Origin: Betaproteobacteria bacterium
Lineage (GTDB): Bacteria; Pseudomonadota; Gammaproteobacteria; Burkholderiales; JAHFRG01
Assembly (NCBI GenBank): GCA_023258935.1
Contig: JAHFRG010000055.1
Location: 1-10,294, forward strand
Length of the DNA: 10,294 nucleotides
Direction: 5' to 3'
The translations under genes and the position numbers were made by a program. Positions 6,227 through 10,294 of the stretch are shown piece after piece (the stretch's first letter is position 1; every line of letters begins with the position of its first letter). The notes under the pieces were generated by a model. That model made no database searches and had not been told where the DNA came from. It saw only the letters and a program-made list of their open reading frames with translations.

Positions 6227-6622
6227 ATGCCCGAATTAAGTCCTGAAGTTGCGAGCCTGCTCAAGGAACTGCGCACCTTTCTCGCCAATAGCAATGAGCC
6301 GTGGGATCAGCGGCGCGAGCTGATCCAAAAAATAAATATTGTGGTTGAAGGCGGGGAAGTGGAATTGTTCGTGGGAATCGCGCGGGAGATGAGCCGCATT
6401 GGCGCCACTTATGCCAACTTGTTGCAGGCTTTTGCCCAGTTCGGCGCAGCACAGCAGGGCGGGGCAAATCTTGCGGATTGGTTCACGCGCTCGTTTCAGC
6501 AGACGCCTTCGATGGTCCCGCCATTCACTTTACCGGCGGGGTTGGACTACTTCAAGCATCTTTCAGATTTCATGAGCGCTCAATCCAAGTCGGCAGACGC
6601 TTCGCAGAAGAAAAAGGATTAA
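6227..6622 (+). CDS. Unrecognised helical protein, 131 residues
   Basis: The ORF has a strong Shine-Dalgarno, GAGGAG five bases before the ATG. The product is probably soluble: no signal peptide, no membrane segment and no cysteine. It appears mainly helical: MPELSPEVASLLKELRTFLA, then a helix around WDQRRELIQKINIVVEGG, then EVELFVGIAREMSRIGATYA and an Ala/Gln-rich stretch LLQAFAQFGAAQQGGANLAD. A Pro-rich linker (QQTPSMVPPFTLPAG) and a Ser/Lys-rich, basic tail (SADASQKKKD) follow. I do not recognise the family. The helical, tail-bearing layout superficially resembles small granule-associated phasin-type proteins, but no motif supports that. It is divergent from the Rieske gene, and its stop overlaps the next possible start as TAATG. 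Confidence 0.75.
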   Translation: MPELSPEVASLLKELRTFLANSNEPWDQRRELIQKINIVVEGGEVELFVGIAREMSRIGATYANLLQAFAQFGAAQQGGANLADWFTRSFQQTPSMVPPFTLPAGLDYFKHLSDFMSAQSKSADASQKKKD

Positions 6623-6855
6623 TGGAACCTCTGATCAAGTTCCATGCGGTAGCGATGGCCTTGTCCAAAAAAAATGGGCGTGAGAGACACGCCCAAAATT
6701 TTATAAAGGAGAATGAGCAAGCGATAAACAACACGCTTGCGGTAAATAAACCAGCAAGAACGGTGCCAACAAGCCATTTACAGCTAATCAATGAGTTAGG
6801 AGATGAAGCGTGGGGGACGTTTGTATCGGAATTGGCGCAGGTGTTGCACGGTTGA
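6622..6855 (+). CDS. Doubtful 77-residue ORF overlapping the preceding stop
   Basis: The ATG shares its A with the TAA of the 131-residue gene (TAATG), which suggests coupled translation. The frame runs 77 codons to a TGA, 45 bp before algH. The frame is open 48 codons further upstream, but there it only overlaps the preceding gene. The protein (MEPLIKFHAVAMALSKKNGR onward) is basic in its first half and ends LINELGDEAWGTFVSELAQV LHG; I recognise no family. Against it, the first third contains a run of eight A and a terminator-like hairpin (6667-6694), and a second hairpin and a well-placed Shine-Dalgarno followed by a four-codon ORF at 6713 lie inside. The base composition is also more AT-rich than its neighbours. 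It may be non-coding RNA sequence. Confidence 0.4.
   Translation: MEPLIKFHAVAMALSKKNGRERHAQNFIKENEQAINNTLAVNKPARTVPTSHLQLINELGDEAWGTFVSELAQVLHG
6667..6695 (-). terminator. Terminator-like hairpin and T8 tract on the minus strand
   Basis: The stem GGGCGTG (6676-6682) pairs perfectly with CACGCCC (6688-6694) across a 5-base loop. Read on the minus strand it is followed by A and then eight T (6674-6667), a textbook intrinsic terminator. On the plus strand the same hairpin is followed by AAAATTTTAT, a much weaker signal. No minus-strand gene ends here, so any transcript it stops would be antisense to the ORF at 6622-6855 or to algH. Confidence 0.6.
6717..6740. repeat. Inverted repeat, 7 bp with 10-base loop
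   Basis: GCAAGCG (6717-6723) and CGCTTGC (6734-6740) are perfect reverse complements. The repeat lies just after AAAGGAG (6705-6711) and the ATG of a four-codon frame (6713-6727, Met-Ser-Lys-Arg). Together with the hairpin at 6676-6694 it suggests a structured RNA segment on one of the strands. Confidence 0.45.
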
Positions 6856-6900
6856 CCATCGTTTTGGCACGAAGGCGCGTTTAAGGAATCAGGTTGAAAT

Positions 6901-7638
6901 ATGAGCTACCGGTATATTTACGCTTGCTTGCAAGCTTTCACTCTACTGCTGTGGGCTTTGCCAGCATTGGCCGAAACAGCCGAGGAAAAGGTTGGGATAT
7001 TTCTGGTGGCAAAAAAGGAGATACTGGACCCCAATTTCCGGGAGACAGTGGTTTTGGTCAGGCCTATTTCCGGGGGGGGTGCGATAGGGGTGATTATCAA
7101 CCGGCAGACCGATATTCCCCTGGGCAAGCTGTTTCCCGATGATCCGGTTTTGAAAGAAAGCGATAATAATGTTTATTTTGGCGGACCAGTTTATCCTCGG
7201 TCGCTGGTCTTCATGTTTCGTTCCAACGAACAGCCCCGGTGGAGCCTGCACATGATGGATGATATTTACTTGGGCTTAAGTCTCGACCTGCTCCAGGAAT
7301 TGTTGTCCAACCCGCAACCTCCCAGGCAATTAAAAGTTTACGCCGGACATTCTGGCTGGGGGCAGGGACAGTTGCATAACGAAATTGAGCGCGGCGATTG
7401 GTATGTTGTGCCTGCGGACGCAAGCGTGATATTTGAAATGGAGCCGGAGAAAATCTGGCCTGAGCTGATTAAGCGGGCTACCACACGCAAGGTAAACGTT
7501 GAACAGCCAGAACTACGCAACCTAGAGATGGATCTGTGGTATCAACAAGGCGTCGTCGCTAGTCCAGCAGGCGAATGGCTTGCCGGAATGCATCCGAGAG
7601 ATTCCGTGCTGCGCACTGATCTCGTCGACATACGCTAA
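6901..7638 (+). CDS. YqgE/AlgH (UPF0301) family protein with signal peptide
   Basis: The core is a clear YqgE/AlgH domain, residues about 29-190: GIFLVAKKEILDPNFRETVV, GGGAIGVIINRQTDIPLGKL (58-77), YFGGPVYPRSLVFM, then VYAGHSGWGQGQLHNEI (146-162) and DWYVVPAD (166-173). The biochemical role of this family is not established. Two features are unusual. Residues 1-24 (MSYRYIYACLQAFTLLLWAL, then PALA before ETAEE) form a typical Sec signal peptide, whereas the well-known family members are about 187 residues and start directly at the domain in the cytoplasm. There is also a C-terminal extension of roughly 45 residues rich in Trp, Pro and charged residues. Codons 58-60 contain a run of eight G (7072-7079). 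The nearest SD-like element is CAGG, about 8 bases before the ATG. An exported function is inferred from the signal peptide. Confidence 0.88.
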   Translation: MSYRYIYACLQAFTLLLWALPALAETAEEKVGIFLVAKKEILDPNFRETVVLVRPISGGGAIGVIINRQTDIPLGKLFPDDPVLKESDNNVYFGGPVYPRSLVFMFRSNEQPRWSLHMMDDIYLGLSLDLLQELLSNPQPPRQLKVYAGHSGWGQGQLHNEIERGDWYVVPADASVIFEMEPEKIWPELIKRATTRKVNVEQPELRNLEMDLWYQQGVVASPAGEWLAGMHPRDSVLRTDLVDIR

Positions 7639-7747
7639 GCAATCCATATTTTTACTACGTTCTGATTGGGCCGGAGGCGCGTTTATCTCGAGTGCTTGCG
7701 CAATAATTCGTAAAGGAACGTGCTTTTCCGCAAGTCCATAAAAAGGG

Positions 7748-7770
7748 AAATTGGTGATTTTAAATTGGTG
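7748..7770. repeat. Tandem direct repeat AAATTGGTG
   Basis: AAATTGGTG occurs at 7748-7756 and 7762-7770, 14 bp apart, just beyond the 3' end of the tRNA gene. The 144 bp between algH and the tRNA otherwise hold only a weak inverted repeat (CTTGCG 7695-7700, CGCAAG 7729-7734). I see no gene or clear terminator there. Confidence 0.4.
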
Positions 7771-7782
7771 TGACCAGTTGGG

Positions 7783-7855
7783 CGCCCCGAACACGAATCG
7801 AACGTGCGACCTGCCCCTTAGGAGGGGGCTGCTCTATCCACTGAGCTATCGGGGC
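7783..7855 (-). tRNA. tRNA-Arg (anticodon CCU)
   Basis: The minus strand folds as a complete cloverleaf. The acceptor stem is GCCCCGA with TCGGGGC, the D stem GCTC with GAGC, and the anticodon stem GCCCC with GGGGC enclosing the loop CTCCTAA (anticodon CCT, reading AGG). The T stem GCACG pairs with CGTGT around TTCGAAT, and the discriminator is G at 7783. The bases after the discriminator read CCCA, so CCA does not appear to be encoded in register. This tRNA is a frequent island integration site in other genomes, but no integrase is present here. Confidence 0.96.
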
Positions 7856-7894
7856 GACGCGCGCATTCTAGCCTATATTGCCATCGCTTATCAC
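7856..7894 (-). promoter_or_regulatory. Promoter of the tRNA-Arg gene with GC-rich discriminator
   Basis: On the minus strand GTGATA (7894-7889, 4/6 to the -35) is followed by an 18-bp spacer and TAGAAT (7870-7865, 5/6 to the -10). The next bases are GCGCGCG, a GC-rich discriminator of the kind found at stable RNA promoters under stringent control. The tRNA begins nine bases after the -10. Confidence 0.6.
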
Positions 7895-7895
7895 T

Positions 7896-7949
7896 TAGCC
7901 GTGGTGTTCAGTGCGAAGTGCGCTGCCTGCGCGCCAGGAACCACGGTTG
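7896..7949. repeat. Inverted repeat between the LMF-like gene and the tRNA
   Basis: CCGTGGT (7899-7905) and ACCACGG (7940-7946) are perfect reverse complements, extendable by a G-T and an A-T pair. They follow directly after the stop codon of the minus-strand gene ending at 7954. The loop is long and no T-tract follows on either strand, so this is at best an mRNA 3'-end structure, not a canonical terminator. Confidence 0.4.
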
Positions 7950-7953
7950 AATC

Positions 7954-9825
7954 TTAAGGCCGCATCATTCCTTCCATGATATCGGAAGGGGCTTCACGGC
8001 TGTTCGAACTGTCTTGTCTTAATTCCACAGCGGGGTAATAAAGTCCCGCCAGCCGCCGCTCCCACCAGACACCTTTGCTTTCTTTTTGTTCGCTGCTTGC
8101 ATACCGGTACTCATAGAGCAGCGCGCGAACGTAGTGAGGAGGCTTGTCGGGAAAAGGATTGGTGCCAAGCAGCGCAATCACTTCCGGGGAATTTTCCAAA
8201 AGCCGCTGCAACAAGCGCGAAAACCACGGGTGCTGATCTTGTGTCCCCAATGCTGCAAACCACATCTGCCAATCGAGCCGCGGCTGGTGCGGGATATTCC
8301 ACGGCGGTCGCCGCTTCACTTCGCCCGGCTTGTACTTGAATGGGTATTCTTTCCAATGGATGCCATCATCCGAGCCTTCGATGATGATTTCAGGCCGCTC
8401 GGTGGTCATCATTGCGAACACACCATAAGTGTTGACGATGCGTAGCGGCGCAACGCCGTAGTCGATCCACTTGGCCAGCATTGGAGCACGGCCGTTGAAT
8501 ATCGAATAAAGTTGCGCACCGCTCACAAGCACAATCAACAACGCAAGTGAACCCACAACGAAAGATGCAATTATTCTCGGCTCCGTGCCAGGGGTGCGCT
8601 GTTGTAGCAGGCGATTCAGGCGTTGCGGAAGAATCTTGTAAAGCGCCGCATCGTCAAACAGCACCAGGCATAAGGCCATGGTGAGAAGATTGAAAAAGTT
8701 GTAATTGCCGGTAAGAAAAATGCTGATTTGCAGCAGAACAAAACCAAATGCCGCAACAAAGCGCAGCCGTCTGGGAAGGAAAATAAAAAACGGCAACACC
8801 AGTTCGATGATAAAGGTCGCGGCTGTTGCCGCTAGGAGCGCGCTTTGCGGTAACTGATGGGCATACCAGGCAAGCGGGGTCGGCAGCGGCTGGGTTTGAA
8901 AATGGTAGGAGAGCGCGGAGAGATTCACCCAGGTGGGATCTCCGCTCAGGAGTTTGACCGCACCCGAAAGAAACATGAAGCGGAAGAGCAGCCAGCGCAA
9001 TAACCAGATGCCGATCGCTGGAGCAATGCTCAGCAAAAGCGCGAGGAATCCAGCTTCGAGCAAAAGCAGATCCCACTGAAAGGTCATGAAATCCTGGCCG
9101 GCATAAAACAGCGAGAGATAAAGCACATAAAGCAAAAGCAAACACAGGCGCGGCAGAATGTTAAATACCAGAAGCAACGACAGCGCTACCCCGGCCCAGC
9201 ATACGGCTTGAATTGCGAAATCGGCTGAGCTCAGCCAGAACACCATTGGAAAAAGCCAATAACGCTCCCAACCGAAATGGCGTTTGATGGAATCGATAAA
9301 TTCAGGAAGCGGCAGGATACCGTGGCTGCCAACCAATCCCAGTGCCTGCACGCCAAAGGAAACAAACGCGGCGAGGTAGATGAGACCGATGGCGCGCAGG
9401 ATAAGCCAGGAAACCAGTTCGGAGCGCGGCGGCACGTAATCGCGCCCCCACAGCCACAGGCTCAAGCGGTGAAAGGCGGGGCGATGCGAGGCGATAAAAG
9501 CGTAAAACCGCTCGGAGATTGCCGCAAAACCGGGAAGACTTCGGTATAGCGCGAGCCAAATGCCTTTGCCGCGGGCATGACTTAAGGTAAGGAAACTGGC
9601 TTTAGCGGCGCTGGCGATTTTCCCATCGGGTGCGATGTATTGGACTGCTCGCTGGAATTCGGCCAAAGGTATTTGCGGGAAGCGTTCAGCGGCTTGCTGG
9701 TAGGGTTCGTAACTTACCCGGTCCTGAGTAAGTTTTTGCCAATAGCGCGCCCAGTAAGTGCAGAATCCGCACTCCCCGTCATAGATCAGGAGCGGTTTGG
9801 GGCCGCCCGCGTTTGTTGTTCCCAT
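7954..9825 (-). CDS. DCC thiol-oxidoreductase domain fused to lipase maturation factor-like membrane protein
   Basis: The 623-residue protein has two parts. Residues about 12-126 form a DCC (DUF393) thioredoxin-like domain with the hallmark YDGECGFC (Asp16, Cys19, Cys22) and the C-terminal WLWG motif. From about 135 onward it is a polytopic membrane protein of the lipase maturation factor 1 (LMF1) type: GQDFMTFQWDLLLLEAGF (243-260), FRFMFLSGAVKLLSGDPTW (281-299), LSYHFQTQPLPTPLAWYAHQ (305-324) and LTGNYNFFNLLT (371-382). A soluble C-terminal domain contains MMTTERPEIIIEGSDDGIHW (472-491), PWFSRLLQRLLENSPEVIAL (533-552) and VWWERRLAGLYYPAVEL. In vertebrates LMF1 helps lipases fold in the ER; the bacterial role is unknown, and no lipase is in view. 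The frame also allows a GTG start at 9909; the ATG at 9825-9823 is preferred because it begins just before the DCC domain, although its ribosome site is weak. Confidence 0.87.
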   Translation of the reverse strand: MGTTNAGGPKPLLIYDGECGFCTYWARYWQKLTQDRVSYEPYQQAAERFPQIPLAEFQRAVQYIAPDGKIASAAKASFLTLSHARGKGIWLALYRSLPGFAAISERFYAFIASHRPAFHRLSLWLWGRDYVPPRSELVSWLILRAIGLIYLAAFVSFGVQALGLVGSHGILPLPEFIDSIKRHFGWERYWLFPMVFWLSSADFAIQAVCWAGVALSLLLVFNILPRLCLLLLYVLYLSLFYAGQDFMTFQWDLLLLEAGFLALLLSIAPAIGIWLLRWLLFRFMFLSGAVKLLSGDPTWVNLSALSYHFQTQPLPTPLAWYAHQLPQSALLAATAATFIIELVLPFFIFLPRRLRFVAAFGFVLLQISIFLTGNYNFFNLLTMALCLVLFDDAALYKILPQRLNRLLQQRTPGTEPRIIASFVVGSLALLIVLVSGAQLYSIFNGRAPMLAKWIDYGVAPLRIVNTYGVFAMMTTERPEIIIEGSDDGIHWKEYPFKYKPGEVKRRPPWNIPHQPRLDWQMWFAALGTQDQHPWFSRLLQRLLENSPEVIALLGTNPFPDKPPHYVRALLYEYRYASSEQKESKGVWWERRLAGLYYPAVELRQDSSNSREAPSDIMEGMMRP

Positions 9826-9846
9826 AACAGGATTATGCCTGAAGGG

Positions 9847-9880
9847 AAAAAAACGCCGAAACGGCCGGAGCAGGGCGTTT
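9847..9880 (-). terminator. Terminator- or attenuator-like hairpin upstream of the DCC-LMF gene
   Basis: AAACGCC (9851-9857) and GGCGTTT (9874-9880) form a 7-bp inverted repeat with a GC-rich inner sequence containing CGGCCG. Read on the minus strand it ends in seven T (9853-9847), 22 bases before the chosen ATG at 9825. If transcription starts further upstream this would lie in the leader as a possible attenuator; if the GTG at 9909 is the real start it is only coding sequence. Confidence 0.35.
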
Positions 9881-9926
9881 GGCTTACAATGTTTCCACCT
9901 CCTTGTCACTTTGCTGAGGAAAAACT

Positions 9927-10294
9927 TTGCAGCAGCGGTTACCGCGCACCGTGATCATTCTCGGCCTGGTCAGTTTCTTCAACGACTTTGCCTCAGACAT
10001 TGTCATTCCGTTGATTCCAATCTTGCTCGTGACGGTGCTGTCTTCAGGTCCCATCGCCCTCGGCTTAATCGAAGGCTTTGCCGATGCCATGGCAAGTTTT
10101 CTGAAGCTGTGGTCGGGGCGCCATTCCGACCGCTTGAACAGCAGGCGCAAGGGGCTGACACTGTTTGGCTACATACTATCCAATCTCGCGCGGCCGCTGC
10201 TTGGGCTGGCAGGCAGCTGGGCACTGGTAATGGTATTGCGCAGTTTGGATCGGGTCGGCAAAGGTGTGCGCAGCGCGCCGCGCGATGCGCTGGT
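9927..10294 (+). CDS. MFS transporter, N-terminal part (runs off right edge)
   Basis: The frame is open from 9918 to the window end. The start is taken as the TTG at 9927: GAGGA (9916-9920) sits 6 bases before it, and it yields RLPRTVIILGLVSFFNDFAS, the N terminus usual for this MFS group. A GTG at 9951 is the alternative. The 122 visible residues cover three to four helices: GLVSFFNDFASDIVIPLIPI (TM1), ALGLIEGFADAMASFLKLW (TM2), the cytoplasmic loop SGRHSDRLNSRRKG (MFS motif A), GYILSNLARPLLGLAGSW (TM3), then LRSLDRVGKGVRSAPRDALV. The group includes drug and metal efflux relatives, but the substrate cannot be assigned. It is divergent from the DCC-LMF gene across about 100 bp. Antisense frames in this region are shadows. 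Confidence 0.88.
   Translation, partial: MQQRLPRTVIILGLVSFFNDFASDIVIPLIPILLVTVLSSGPIALGLIEGFADAMASFLKLWSGRHSDRLNSRRKGLTLFGYILSNLARPLLGLAGSWALVMVLRSLDRVGKGVRSAPRDAL

Noticed and set aside
5937..6239. A 100-codon plus-strand frame leading into the 6227 gene
   Set aside because: It begins antisense to the Rieske signal peptide, has no ribosome site or family likeness, and ends just inside the well-supported 6227 gene.
6478..6621. Upstream extension of the 77-codon ORF to 6478
   Set aside because: That part is only the shifted frame of the 131-residue gene. If the ORF is real, the TAATG overlap at 6622 is the natural start.
7783..7855. tRNA-Arg as an island attachment site
   Set aside because: No integrase, no duplicated tRNA 3' end and no change of gene style is visible on either side. 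The nearby 9-bp direct repeat does not match the tRNA 3' end.
8654..9145. A 163-codon minus-strand frame inside the DCC-LMF gene
   Set aside because: It is an out-of-frame shadow of the LMF-like membrane region, rich in Ser, Cys and Arg, with no start signal.
9825..9909. GTG at 9909 as the start of the DCC-LMF protein
   Set aside because: It adds 28 Arg/Phe-rich residues before the DCC domain, has no upstream Shine-Dalgarno and overlaps the terminator-like hairpin. It is kept as an alternative only.

Overview
This window looks like chromosomal DNA of a betaproteobacterium with moderate GC content, possibly Nitrosomonadales or a relative. That guess rests on gene content and remembered family resemblance (adjacent aat and bpt beside class 2 pyrD, a YqgE/AlgH protein, and a large oxidoreductase N-terminus I associate with this group), not on a search. 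I see no insertion sequence, prophage, CRISPR array or integrase. It reads as a mostly housekeeping region with some unusual details.

Layout. Positions 1-6016 are read entirely on the minus strand. From right to left they hold a Tat-exported Rieske iron-sulfur protein, a lipoprotein Cu/Zn superoxide dismutase (sodC), the two N-degron aminoacyl transferases aat and bpt (overlapping by 17 bp), a small membrane-protein ORF, class 2 dihydroorotate dehydrogenase (pyrD), alanine dehydrogenase (ald), and the N-terminal 241 codons of a probable large FAD-dependent oxidoreductase that runs off the left edge. Positions 6227-7638 are on the plus strand: an unrecognised helical 131-residue protein, an overlapping and doubtful 77-codon ORF containing hairpins, and a YqgE/AlgH protein that carries a signal peptide. 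A minus-strand tRNA-Arg(CCU) follows. Then comes a 623-residue minus-strand fusion of a DCC thiol-oxidoreductase domain to a lipase maturation factor-like membrane protein. A divergent MFS transporter starts at a TTG codon and runs off the right edge.

How the genes relate. Aat and Bpt together would put leucine or phenylalanine on N-terminal Lys/Arg and leucine on N-terminal Asp/Glu, creating primary N-degrons for ClpS/ClpAP; neither of those is in the window. PyrD feeds pyrimidine synthesis and the quinone pool. The Rieske protein and SodC are both predicted to act outside the cytoplasm and probably share a transcript driven by a TTGACA promoter at 6040-6069. The signal-peptide AlgH protein is also predicted to be exported.

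The strongest oddities are: a perfect 16-bp inverted repeat that buries the aat start codon and has a three-codon mini-ORF in its loop and 3' arm; an alanine in alanine dehydrogenase where NAD-dependent relatives normally carry the ribose-binding aspartate; a terminator-like hairpin inside the 77-codon ORF, oriented on the minus strand, that could mark an antisense or small RNA; an atypical Rieske site; and the DCC-LMF fusion. I did not find evidence of a complete, novel multi-gene system.
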